Shown: positions 42,874 to 51,091 of the stretch, piece after piece
Layout of the letters: each line of letters starts with the position of its first letter
How positions within the stretch are numbered: position 1 is the first letter of the stretch
NCBI GenBank assembly: GCA_019353055.1
Contig: JABAHL010000001.1
Coordinates: forward strand, 124,001-188,000
Source of the DNA: Faucicola osloensis_C
GTDB taxonomy: Bacteria > Pseudomonadota > Gammaproteobacteria > Pseudomonadales > Moraxellaceae
DNA: 64,000 bases
Direction: 5' to 3'
Translations under genes and position numbers: made by a program
The notes under the pieces: generated by a model
Database searches by the model: none
What the model was told of the DNA's origin: nothing
What the model saw: the letters and a program-made list of their open reading frames with translations, nothing else

Positions 42874-43842
42874 TTATAGTTCATCTTCAATAAAAAATTG
42901 CGGATCGACGGCATCCAAATCACGCACATCAAGTTTGGTATATTGTTTTTTGCAGAAATTTGGATCCAATTTGCACATCGCACTTTGCAATTCATCAAGG
43001 CGCGCTTCAGACTGGCGAATGTGCTCGAGCATTTTGATAAAAGTCATTGCCACAGGGTCTTGGGTGTTGGGGTCAATGCCATATTGATGAAAAACGCCCG
43101 CTTGCTCTAGCTTAATTTTATTGCAATCATCCTCATTGGTAGCGGAAGTATTAATAGAGGCTTGTTCAACCGCTTTCATCTGCTCAGCATCGGTTTTTTT
43201 TTCGATGATGGTTTTTTCGATATACTCGTCAGCTGGGGTTACCCCATTATTTGCCAAGCTATCAAGCCCCATTTGCTCCGCTTTGGCTTTATCATGAATC
43301 AGACGCGCGGCACCGCCTACCATGGTCGCGCCGGCAGGCACTTCTTTGACAACGACAGCATTGGAGCCGATTTTGGCATATTTACCCACGGTAAAGCCGC
43401 CTAATACTTTGGCACCTGCACCGACAACCACGCCATCTTCCAGTGTGGGATGGCGTTTGCCTTCATTTAATGATACCCCACCAAGCGTGACGCCATGATA
43501 TAAGGTAACATCATCACCGATTTCGGCGGTTTCACCAATGACCACGCCCATGCCATGGTCAATAAAGAATCGACGCCCAATTTTTGCTGCAGGGTGAATC
43601 TCAATCCCGGTCAAAAATCGATTGCCAAAGGATACAAACCGTGCCAAGCCTTTGTTATTGTGTTGCCACATACTATGGGCGACGCGGTGAATCAATAGCG
43701 CATGGACGCCAGGATAAGTCAACAGCACTTCAAGCGTGTTACGTGCCGCAGGGTCACGGTCAAACACCGCTTGGATGTCCTCTTGTAATTCTGCTTTGAT
43801 GGTCTGGGTTTTTTTGGATAAATTTTGGATGACGGACAACAT
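42874..43842 (-). CDS. cysE: Serine O-acetyltransferase with a long C-terminal extension
   Basis: Acetylates serine to O-acetylserine, the first step of cysteine synthesis; CysK (27287-28303) does the second. The 322 residues comprise the helical N-terminal half (RDPAARNTLEVLLTYPGVHA), the left-handed beta-helix with hexapeptides and the active-site histidines in DHGMGVVIGE and TLYHGVTLGG. The GKRHPTLEDGVVVGAGAKVL motif follows. About 125 residues come after the beta-helix (from about residue 195). They are charged and helical, with the Cys residues DDCNKI, AMCKLDPNFCKKQ and the end FFIEDEL, longer than in E. coli CysE (273 residues in all). The last residues may contact CysK. The ATG lies 92 nt from the acyltransferase gene, with a tandem repeat between. 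Confidence 0.93.
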   Translation of the reverse strand: MLSVIQNLSKKTQTIKAELQEDIQAVFDRDPAARNTLEVLLTYPGVHALLIHRVAHSMWQHNNKGLARFVSFGNRFLTGIEIHPAAKIGRRFFIDHGMGVVIGETAEIGDDVTLYHGVTLGGVSLNEGKRHPTLEDGVVVGAGAKVLGGFTVGKYAKIGSNAVVVKEVPAGATMVGGAARLIHDKAKAEQMGLDSLANNGVTPADEYIEKTIIEKKTDAEQMKAVEQASINTSATNEDDCNKIKLEQAGVFHQYGIDPNTQDPVAMTFIKMLEHIRQSEARLDELQSAMCKLDPNFCKKQYTKLDVRDLDAVDPQFFIEDEL

Positions 43843-43903
43843 ACTGACTACCGATTTTATAAAAATTTTAAGTGATTATGATATCACGAACTCATTAAGC
43901 TAC

Positions 43904-43943
43904 GCTATGATTGGCTATGATTGGCTATGATTGGCTATGATTG
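43904..43943. repeat. Four exact copies of a 10-bp unit between the acyltransferase gene and cysE
   Basis: The unit gctatgattg occurs four times without mismatch (43904-43943). The stop codon of the leftward acyltransferase gene (43935-43937) lies in the first copy met by its ribosomes, so copy-number change leaves that protein intact. It would change the spacing upstream of cysE, whose ATG is about 60 nt away. Confidence 0.9.
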
Positions 43944-45083
43944 CAATACTGTTGTCGCATCACGGCGATAGTTAGGTCGATGCATCAAAGGTTTTTCAAT
44001 ATAGTTGTAGCCTATCACAGCAAACACAACAACGAATACCAACAACAGCGGGTACGTCCACACATAAGCGGTCATCGATTGGCTAAAATCATGCAAGTGT
44101 AATAAGTTAAACCATACATACATGACCAAACCATGGGTCAGATACAAGCTATAACTTAATTCACCCAAGACCTTTAGACCTTGTTGGTATAACATCCCAA
44201 AATACGTAAAACCGTTGGCGATAAAACAAAACAGTAAGCCACAAAGTAGCATTTGCCAATAAGAATACGCCGACGTTTTAAATAAAATAAACAGGGTGAG
44301 TAGGCATAAAGCGATGGAAACAAGCACAGGAAATTTTGCCAATAAATTTTTAAAAAAATCTTCCAACCAAACCGCAAAAAAAGCCAACAAAAATAACCCA
44401 TACAGCTTGATAATAGTATGTGTGAAAACGTAATACAATACAGGCAAACTTATCATCAGCATCGCGATATTTTGCCCATGGCTTAGTTGTTTGGGATGCA
44501 CCAACACAAACAGTAACGGTAAGCTAAAATAAAAACCCCACTCATAAAGTAGCGTCCAAGCCGCGCCTGCGACCAGCGGCCAAGCGTAAAAATCTTTAAG
44601 CGATTGATTGTTAAAGCTTAACCAGCGCAGCGCCCATTGCTGCCATTCAGACAGGGGTAACGGCGGATGTTGCTGGGTGAAATAGATAGCGACGATACAA
44701 ATGCCCAAAAATAAATACAGCGGCACAATGCGCTGCAGCCGAGAGCGATAAAGATATTGCCAATCCATCCGCGGCTGTCTGAGCTTACCAAAAAATAAAT
44801 ATCCGGTGATTAAAAAAAACAGCGATACCGGCACACTACCCAAGTTGGTAAAAAAATCAATATTGGGTGACTGCCAGCGCCCCGTCGTTTGAAAGAAATA
44901 ATTTTTAAAAAAGTGATGAGTAAACACCGATAACGCTAAAATGCCACGGATACCATCCAAGGGAGAATGACGATGGCTGGCATCAAACCCCACAATCATC
45001 CGTTGGGGGAGTTGATTGAGGAGCCAAGTGACAAGCGTTAAGCTCAGCACAAACACAACAGCAAGCAAAACAGTGGCAGACAT
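43935..45083 (-). CDS. Acyltransferase family 3 membrane protein
   Basis: An integral membrane acyltransferase of 382 residues with about ten helices. The conserved opening H-S-P-L-D-G-I-R-G-I-L-A-L-S-V-F-T-H-H-F contains the family D-G-x-R-x2-A and the catalytic-type His. FLITGYLFFGKL follows, and later RLQRIVPLYLFL with the conserved Arg. The C-terminus has SYSLYLTHGLVMY and NYIEKP. Such proteins O-acetylate lipopolysaccharide, exopolysaccharide or peptidoglycan in the inner membrane; the acceptor here is unknown, and no glycan cluster is near. It starts 48 nt after trmJ on the same strand and its stop lies inside the 10-bp repeat. Confidence 0.88.
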   Translation of the reverse strand: MSATVLLAVVFVLSLTLVTWLLNQLPQRMIVGFDASHRHSPLDGIRGILALSVFTHHFFKNYFFQTTGRWQSPNIDFFTNLGSVPVSLFFLITGYLFFGKLRQPRMDWQYLYRSRLQRIVPLYLFLGICIVAIYFTQQHPPLPLSEWQQWALRWLSFNNQSLKDFYAWPLVAGAAWTLLYEWGFYFSLPLLFVLVHPKQLSHGQNIAMLMISLPVLYYVFTHTIIKLYGLFLLAFFAVWLEDFFKNLLAKFPVLVSIALCLLTLFILFKTSAYSYWQMLLCGLLFCFIANGFTYFGMLYQQGLKVLGELSYSLYLTHGLVMYVWFNLLHLHDFSQSMTAYVWTYPLLLVFVVVFAVIGYNYIEKPLMHRPNYRRDATTVLQS

Positions 45084-45131
45084 AAATTTTGAGCGCTTAA
45101 CGGGTTAATAATTGATCGTTTGAGTAATGCT

Positions 45132-45968
45132 TTATCGTTTGAGTAACTTTGCGATGGTGGCTTGCAATAACTGATATTCTTTGATATCAAGCTGCAATCT
45201 ACTAAGAAGTCGATTAATACGCTGAGGCATCACTTTAGATTGGGCGGGATTGTAAATATCTAAATTCTCCAGCAATGTCAACAGCCTATTTTCTAGCTGT
45301 AAACGCTGCTCATTTGAGATAGGCGGCTCGTCCCATTGTTGGCGAAAAGTCAAATCAATGGATTTTTCAGCCGCTGTTTTTGCCGTCAATGCCAATTCGG
45401 CAGTTTCGTAAAAAACGCTGGCAATCACTTGAACCGCAGCCGCCACATTTAACACCCCATACTCAGCATTGGCAGGAATTTGAATATGGTAGTCAGCCAA
45501 TTGCAGCTCTTCATTTGTTAAACCGCGATCTTCACGACCAAACACAATGGCAAGTTGCCAATTGCGATGCGCAGCATCTGTCATTAAATCGTCAAGGTTT
45601 TGAAAATTAGTGACCATCAATTCGGCCGCTTGTCGGGGCGATAACACGGGTCTTGGAATATGGCGTTGGCGACTACTGGTAGCAATCACCCAGTGGCAAT
45701 CTTGCAAGGCTTGCTCAAGGGTGTCGCAAATGGTCACAGCGTCTAAAATTGCTTTGGCACCTGCGGCATGGGCATAGGCATCTTCATCAATCGGTAGTTT
45801 GGGCGCCACTACCGTGAGCTGCGTTAGTCCCATGGTATGCATGGCGCGGGCGGCAGAGCCAATATTGGCAGGCAAGGTGGTATTCACCATCACAATGCGA
45901 ATACCGGCTAAAAATGCCGCAAGGGTTGAGAAGGGTTGCTGGGAAGCGTTAGTGTCAGTCGTTACCAT
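45132..45968 (-). CDS. trmJ: tRNA (cytidine/uridine-32 2'-O)-methyltransferase TrmJ
   Basis: SPOUT-class methyltransferase of 278 residues that modifies position 32 of several tRNAs using S-adenosylmethionine. The N-terminal M-V-N-T-T-L-P-A-N-I-G-S-A-A-R-A-M motif with the conserved N and R, the VFGREDRGLTNEEL motif and the trefoil-knot segment PANAEYGVLNVAAAVQV are typical. The C-terminal helical tail (LQLENRLLTLLENLDI, PQRINRLLSRL) is the TrmJ dimerisation extension, favouring TrmJ over TrmL. An NTTLPANIG start after a short 27-residue lead is usual. The ATG at 45968 lies 24 nt after the Hpt gene, suggesting cotranscription. Confidence 0.92.
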   Translation of the reverse strand: MVTTDTNASQQPFSTLAAFLAGIRIVMVNTTLPANIGSAARAMHTMGLTQLTVVAPKLPIDEDAYAHAAGAKAILDAVTICDTLEQALQDCHWVIATSSRQRHIPRPVLSPRQAAELMVTNFQNLDDLMTDAAHRNWQLAIVFGREDRGLTNEELQLADYHIQIPANAEYGVLNVAAAVQVIASVFYETAELALTAKTAAEKSIDLTFRQQWDEPPISNEQRLQLENRLLTLLENLDIYNPAQSKVMPQRINRLLSRLQLDIKEYQLLQATIAKLLKR

Positions 45969-45992
45969 GGGTTGTCAAATTTTAGCCAGTCG

Positions 45993-46337
45993 TTACGCAA
46001 TAAGCGATTGTATTTGGTCATTCACTGCATGGCATTCCGCTTTGATTTCTTCAATCAATTGTTCATGTTGATTGATATGACCTGTGCGGCAGATTTCTTG
46101 CAGTTTATAACAAAGTTCGGTCAGCTCGGTTGCGCCAAGGTTAGAGCTAGCGCCTTTTAAGCCATGCGCTGCATTATACCCCAAACGGTTGTCTAAGTTG
46201 GCATACGCTGTCTCCATTTCCGATAAACGTTCTAAGCTATCTTGCATATAAGTATGAATCAAATCGACAAAATCTTCGTCAAGTAACGCTCTTAATTCTT
46301 CGAACTGGGGTAGGCTGATATGGGATGGCTGAGTCAT
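45993..46337 (-). CDS. Stand-alone Hpt (histidine phosphotransfer) protein
   Basis: A 114-residue helical protein whose only domain is Hpt. The phospho-accepting H58 is in the motif A-A-H-G-L-K-G-A-S-S-N-L-G. The helices before (FVDLIHTYMQDSLERLSEME) and after (LTELCYKLQEICRTG) are those of the four-helix bundle. It would shuttle phosphate between a hybrid kinase and a response regulator, yet neither is encoded in the window. The frame opens upstream at 46376, but the ATG at 46337 has AGGAAA at the proper spacing. It precedes trmJ by 24 nt and follows dnaE on the same strand after about 170 nt. Confidence 0.9.
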   Translation of the reverse strand: MTQPSHISLPQFEELRALLDEDFVDLIHTYMQDSLERLSEMETAYANLDNRLGYNAAHGLKGASSNLGATELTELCYKLQEICRTGHINQHEQLIEEIKAECHAVNDQIQSLIA

Positions 46338-46509
46338 ATGAGTTTCCTGTTGATGGGGCATTGAATAAAACATCATTGATTAAATTTGATTGGCTTATTT
46401 TAGCCCATATCTCATTGAATTTTATCAAAAATTTGATGAAAGTCAGTTTAAGAGATACAAACGTTTATCGCAGGATGGGTTTATTGGCCAAATTTATCAA
46501 AATCAGACG

Positions 46510-49500
46510 CTAACTAAAATGTAAATGCAAATCTTCTTCATTGACCAAGCTTTTGAGTTTGCCAAAATTCTCTTCTGTCGGCACAATTTGCCAATGCGTT
46601 GGCATATTAAGATGCGCAATCGCATAATCGTTATACACACATAGGTTAATCGGTACCCCTAATTGACCCGATTGAGCCAATGCATTGGCGGGCTGATTGT
46701 GCACAAATTGGGCATTGTCGGCAGGGTGATTCAACTGATGCGATAAATAGTGAATTGTTGAGTTATTGGCGGTCGCTAACAATTGCTGTATTTGTTCAAA
46801 CAATGCCATATCATGACCTGCAATTTTGATGCTGATTTTTTTGAGCCAGCGTTTGCGCGCATCGGTTAAAGTCATTACCTCTTGTAGGCTGGCATAAAAC
46901 GTGCCATCGCGTTCACGAATAGAGCCGTCGATAATCACCACGGTTTCGACTTTAAGCTTATCTTTGACGCGGGCAAAGCGCTCGGCATAACAACTCACTT
47001 CGATACGACCTGTGCCATCATCTAAAGTAATCACTGAGCGATTACCAAAGTTTGCCACATCGAGTATTAAGCCTGCAAAAAATATGGTTTCGCCATAGCT
47101 GGTTTCGCTTAAATCACCCAATGTCTTTGGCGTATAGCGTTTTAACTCATCGCGATAACTATCAATCGGGTGACCGGTAAGATAAAGTCCTAGGGTATCT
47201 TTTTCACCTTTTAAGCGTTCAGCATCTGTCCAGACAGGCTCACGGGGCAATGGGGGCGGCGCAGTAACTTCTTGTATATCGCTAAATAAATCAATCATCC
47301 CTAGGCTGTCATTGCTACGCTGTTGCTCGGCTGCTTGTACCGCTTTTGGCAATTCGGCAAGTAACGCGCCACGAATGTGATAAGCTTCATCCGCAGCCAA
47401 ATCAGGTCGTAATTTTGGCGCAAAACTATCAAAACAGCCTGCCTTAACTAATGCTTCAAGGGCGCGCTTATTGACTTTTCGCGTGTCAACACGGCGGCAA
47501 AAATCATACAAATCGGTAAACTCACCGCCCGTCTTTCGCGCTTCCACGATAGACTCTACGGCACCTTCACCGACACCTTTAATACCGCCTAATCCATACA
47601 CAATGGTCGTCGGGTTAATCGGCACAAACGCCCAATTGGAGTGGTTAACGCTGGGGTTTTCTACTTTTAAACCAAAATTTTCGCGGCAATCATTGATAAA
47701 AAACACCACGCCATCGGTATTATTCATGTCCGAGGTGATGACTGCCGCCATAAATTCGGCAGGGTAGTAGTGTTTTAAATAGGCGGTTTGATAGGCTAAC
47801 ACGCCGTATGCCGCTGAGTGTGATTTATTAAACCCGTAGCCGGCAAATTTTTCCATCAAATCAAACACGCCGCCGGCAAGTTTATCATCGATGCCCTGAC
47901 CAATAGCCCCTTCAACAAAAATACTCCGCTGTTTTGCCATTTCTTCGGGTTTTTTCTTACCCATCGCGCGGCGTAGCATATCGGCACCGCCTAGACTATA
48001 GCCTGCCATCGCTTGCGAGATTTGCATTACCTGTTCTTGATAGACAATCACCCCATAGGTATTTTCCAGTATCGGCTCAAGTCGGTCATGGTCATAGATG
48101 ACCTCTTCGCGGCCGTGTTTACGGTCAATATACATATCGACCATCCCGGCATCGAGTGGACCTGGGCGGTACAGCGCACACATGGCGATGACGTCTTCAA
48201 TATTGGTCGGTTTAAGCTTAGCCAAATATTTTTTCATGCCGGTACTTTCAAGCTGGAACACAGCGGTGGTATGGGCATCTTGTAACAGCGTGTAGGTGGG
48301 TTTATCGTCTAAGGGTAAAGTCTCAAGATCAAGCGGTGGCTGTTGCTCTTTAGCGCGGCGTGCATTGATATTTTTAACCGCCGCATTAATTACCGTTAAA
48401 TTGCGCAGACCCAAAAAGTCAAATTTTACCAAGCCAACTGCTTCCACATCGTCTTTATCAAACTGACTGACGGGATGACCCTCTTCATCACAATAGATGG
48501 CGCTATAGTCGGTGATTTTGGTCGGCGCGATAAGTACGCCCCCTGCATGTTTACCAACGCCTCGGGTAATCCCTTCGAGCCGTACCGCCATTTCCCAAAT
48601 CTCATTGGCATCTTCATAATCCATGTTGTCAGGATTGTTAAGCAAATCTTTGAGCGGTGGTTCGGCTTCAACCGCTTCAGCCAGCGAAATACCTGGGGTT
48701 TTGGGGATGAGTTTGGAAATTTTATCAGCAAGACCATACGATTTACCTTGAACGCGCGCGACATCACGCACCACCGCTTTTGCCGCCATCGTACCAAAGG
48801 TGATGATTTGGGATACCGCTTCTCGTCCGTATTTTTGCGCCACATAATCAATGACGCGGTCGCGACCTTCGATACAAAAATCGACGTCAAAGTCTGGCAT
48901 GGATACCCGCTCAGGGTTCAAAAACCGTTCAAACAGTAGGTCATATTCTAGCGGGTCTAAGTCAGTGATATTGAGCGAATACGCCACTAACGACCCCGCG
49001 CCTGAGCCACGACCAGGACCTACAGGCACATCATTGGCTTTTGACCAGCGGATAAAGTCCATCACGATTAAGAAATAACCGGGGAAACCCATATTCAAAA
49101 TCGTCGTGAGTTCAAACTCCAAACGCGCATCATACGGCTTGCGTTTTTCTGCCCAGCTATCGTCGCGTTTTTCGATGGGGTAGAGTTTCTCAAGGCGTTT
49201 TTCTAGACCTTCTTGGGCAGTGCGCCGGAAAAAAGTTTCAATGGTATCGCCTTCGGGAATGGGGAATTCGGGTAAATCATGATGACCCATGTGAATAATG
49301 ACGTTACAGCGTTTTGCCAAATCCAAGGTGTTGTCAATCACCTCTGGCATGTCACTAAACAGGGCAGTCATCTCATCTTGGGTTTTTAAATATTGCTCAG
49401 AGGAATAATCACGTGGGCGATTGGGGTCGGCAAGCACTTGCGAATTGGCGATACACACCCGTGCTTCATGCGCTTCAAAATCATCTTCTGTTAAAAAACG

Positions 49501-50079
49501 CACGTCATTATGGGCAATGATAGGCACATCAAAGGCATTGGACATGCGAATGGCTTGCTCGATAAAACGGTCTTCGTTGGCGCGCTTGGTGCGTTTAATG
49601 GCAAAATAGACACGATCGGCAAATATGGTTTGCCATTGTTGTAGTAGGCTATCGGCTTTTTCTGGGTGAGCTGATAACATGGCTTGACCGACGTCTGATT
49701 TTTCGGTGAACAGCACAATCACCCCTTCACTGCGCTCAAAAATCCAGTCACGCTGAATAATCGGTTTGCCCATTACTTGACCATCAACAAAGCCTTTTGA
49801 CACGATATTGGTCAAATTCTTGTAGCCGATTTGGTTGCTGGCAAGTAGCGTTACCGTCGTACTATCATTTTCAAGCCAGACTTCAGAGCCAATAATCGGC
49901 TTGATACCGGCATCCAAGCAAGCTTTATAGAATTTGACCGTGGCATACAGGTTGGATAAATCGCTAATGGCAAGCGCCAGTTGGTTATCGGCTTTGGCAG
50001 CTTTGACCAACGCTTTGATGCGTACAATCGAGTCAGTGATAGAAAATTCGGTGTGAATACCAAAGTGTACAAATGCCAT
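46510..50079 (-). CDS. dnaE: DNA polymerase III subunit alpha
   Basis: Catalytic subunit of the replicative polymerase, 1189 residues. The N-terminal PHP domain starts F-V-H-F-G-I-H-T-E-F-S. Two catalytic Asp residues of the C-family polymerase are in M-P-D-F-D-V-D-F-C near residue 400, with GPGRGSGAGSLVAYSL (nucleotide-binding) about 30 residues before. The tau- and beta-binding region and an OB fold (TYGETIFFAGLILDVANFGN, L-D-D-G-T-G-R-I-E-V) are toward the end. The ATG at 50079 has AAAGG upstream. The partly degenerate PHP histidines suggest, as in E. coli, that proofreading comes from a separate epsilon subunit. No SOS site was seen. Confidence 0.97.
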   Translation of the reverse strand: MAFVHFGIHTEFSITDSIVRIKALVKAAKADNQLALAISDLSNLYATVKFYKACLDAGIKPIIGSEVWLENDSTTVTLLASNQIGYKNLTNIVSKGFVDGQVMGKPIIQRDWIFERSEGVIVLFTEKSDVGQAMLSAHPEKADSLLQQWQTIFADRVYFAIKRTKRANEDRFIEQAIRMSNAFDVPIIAHNDVRFLTEDDFEAHEARVCIANSQVLADPNRPRDYSSEQYLKTQDEMTALFSDMPEVIDNTLDLAKRCNVIIHMGHHDLPEFPIPEGDTIETFFRRTAQEGLEKRLEKLYPIEKRDDSWAEKRKPYDARLEFELTTILNMGFPGYFLIVMDFIRWSKANDVPVGPGRGSGAGSLVAYSLNITDLDPLEYDLLFERFLNPERVSMPDFDVDFCIEGRDRVIDYVAQKYGREAVSQIITFGTMAAKAVVRDVARVQGKSYGLADKISKLIPKTPGISLAEAVEAEPPLKDLLNNPDNMDYEDANEIWEMAVRLEGITRGVGKHAGGVLIAPTKITDYSAIYCDEEGHPVSQFDKDDVEAVGLVKFDFLGLRNLTVINAAVKNINARRAKEQQPPLDLETLPLDDKPTYTLLQDAHTTAVFQLESTGMKKYLAKLKPTNIEDVIAMCALYRPGPLDAGMVDMYIDRKHGREEVIYDHDRLEPILENTYGVIVYQEQVMQISQAMAGYSLGGADMLRRAMGKKKPEEMAKQRSIFVEGAIGQGIDDKLAGGVFDLMEKFAGYGFNKSHSAAYGVLAYQTAYLKHYYPAEFMAAVITSDMNNTDGVVFFINDCRENFGLKVENPSVNHSNWAFVPINPTTIVYGLGGIKGVGEGAVESIVEARKTGGEFTDLYDFCRRVDTRKVNKRALEALVKAGCFDSFAPKLRPDLAADEAYHIRGALLAELPKAVQAAEQQRSNDSLGMIDLFSDIQEVTAPPPLPREPVWTDAERLKGEKDTLGLYLTGHPIDSYRDELKRYTPKTLGDLSETSYGETIFFAGLILDVANFGNRSVITLDDGTGRIEVSCYAERFARVKDKLKVETVVIIDGSIRERDGTFYASLQEVMTLTDARKRWLKKISIKIAGHDMALFEQIQQLLATANNSTIHYLSHQLNHPADNAQFVHNQPANALAQSGQLGVPINLCVYNDYAIAHLNMPTHWQIVPTEENFGKLKSLVNEEDLHLHFS

Positions 50080-50226
50080 GGATTGCCTTTATTGCGGTTT
50101 ATCTTTAGCCCACTATTATACTATGAATTGCCAAACTGCGAACCTACAAAATCAGCAACAAAATGCCTAAAAATATCAGCGGATGCTAAGCATTTACGAT
50201 TTAATATGATAAAATAGTAGCCCTTT

Positions 50227-50302
50227 ACGCCTATAGCTTAACTGGATAGAGCAGTTGCCTCCTAAGCGACCGACGTGGGTTCGAGTCCCGCTGGGCGTAC
50301 CA
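50227..50302 (+). tRNA. tRNA-Arg (anticodon CCU)
   Basis: A complete 76-nt cloverleaf with encoded CCA. The acceptor stem is ACGCCTA (50227-50233) with TGGGCGT (50292-50298), the discriminator is A50299 and CCA is 50300-50302. The D-arm is GCTT/GAGC. The anticodon arm GTTGC/GCGAC has loop CTCCTAA, giving anticodon CCT at 50261-50263, which reads AGG arginine codons. The T-arm is GTGGG/CCCGC with loop TTCGAGT. It is transcribed opposite to dnaE and ends in a T run (50304-50310). Confidence 0.96.
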
Positions 50303-50336
50303 GTTTTTTTGACATCAAAAGCCCTAAAAATAAAAA

Positions 50337-50358
50337 ACCCAATAAAAAATTATTGGGT
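50337..50358 (-). terminator. Intrinsic terminator of the phasin-like gene
   Basis: On the minus strand ACCCAATAA pairs with TTATTGGGT around a short AT loop and runs into TTTTTTATTTTT, about 20 nt after the stop of the leftward gene. Confidence 0.8.
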
Positions 50359-50378
50359 GTGGCTTAAAAAAGTAACAA

Positions 50379-50780
50379 TTAGCTTAAACGTTTGGCATTA
50401 GCGGCCACGCGGCTATAGATAGGGTGCATCCCTTTTTCCAATACATGCAGGGCTTCTTGGTTGACCGCATAAAAGAAGTTTTCCAAGGAAATCGGTTGAC
50501 CCAAGCTTAATTTCATACAGTTTGAAAACATTAATTGCCCAATATTTTGCTGCGCAACGAGCGCTTGCCAAGCCATTTGCGTCCAAGATTCAAAAAATGC
50601 GATGGGTTTTTCAGTCACCATACGTTCCATTTCTTTCATTTCTTTGGCATTGTTGAGGGGGTTTTGTTTCGCTATCATATAGATGCGGCGCTGCATGACT
50701 TGTGGTACGCGAATTGAAAAATCTTCAGATTGCTGACACATTTTTTCAACTTTTTGGTTAATATGTTCGTAGGTAGCCAT
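50379..50780 (-). CDS. Small helical protein, phasin-like
   Basis: A 133-residue soluble helical protein without signal or membrane segment. Residues 57-90 (FFESWTQMAWQALVAQQNIG, then QLMFSNCMKL) have the amphipathic pattern of phasins, the proteins that coat polyhydroxyalkanoate granules. No PHA synthase or other pha gene is in the window, so this is a weak call. The C-terminal third (YAVNQEALHVLEKGMHPIYS) also occurs in uncharacterised Moraxellaceae proteins as far as I recall. The ATG at 50780 has AAGGACTCC-type complementarity nearby on the opposite strand only, so its ribosome-binding site is modest (GGAG at about 11 nt). A TATAAT box on the minus strand at 50837-50842 likely drives it. 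Confidence 0.6.
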   Translation of the reverse strand: MATYEHINQKVEKMCQQSEDFSIRVPQVMQRRIYMIAKQNPLNNAKEMKEMERMVTEKPIAFFESWTQMAWQALVAQQNIGQLMFSNCMKLSLGQPISLENFFYAVNQEALHVLEKGMHPIYSRVAANAKRLS

Positions 50781-51091
50781 AAGGACTCCATTGATAACAA
50801 CAGTAAAATACAGGATTGACAGTAAAGTGTAGTGCTATTATACACTGATTTAAATTAAGTTAATAATAGCAAACTCATTGGGTATACAATACTTACTTAA
50901 CATTACGCAAATAATTAGATTTCATTTAATCAAGCCATTGGTAATCGCTAACCATCATCCGTGGAATCAAAGTTTTATTTGACCTCATGAGCATGAAACT
51001 ATTTTATCAATTTAACAATCCGCCACATGTGATAATGAATTCATAAAATATTAACTGATAGCTTTATCAGTGTTTATCAAAAGGTATAAAA
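50781..51091. promoter_or_regulatory. Divergent promoter region of the phasin-like gene and pdxA
   Basis: A 311-nt gene-free, AT-rich region. A perfect minus-strand -10 box TATAAT (50837-50842) points to the phasin-like gene, with only a weak -35. Toward pdxA there is AAAAGGT as ribosome-binding site (51080-51086). No repeat or RNA structure was recognised in between. Confidence 0.5.

Noticed and set aside
48475..48939. 154-codon open frames on both strands inside dnaE, also 48426-48890
   Set aside because: They overlap a clearly conserved polymerase gene, have no ribosome-binding site and lack family features; they are frame shadows.
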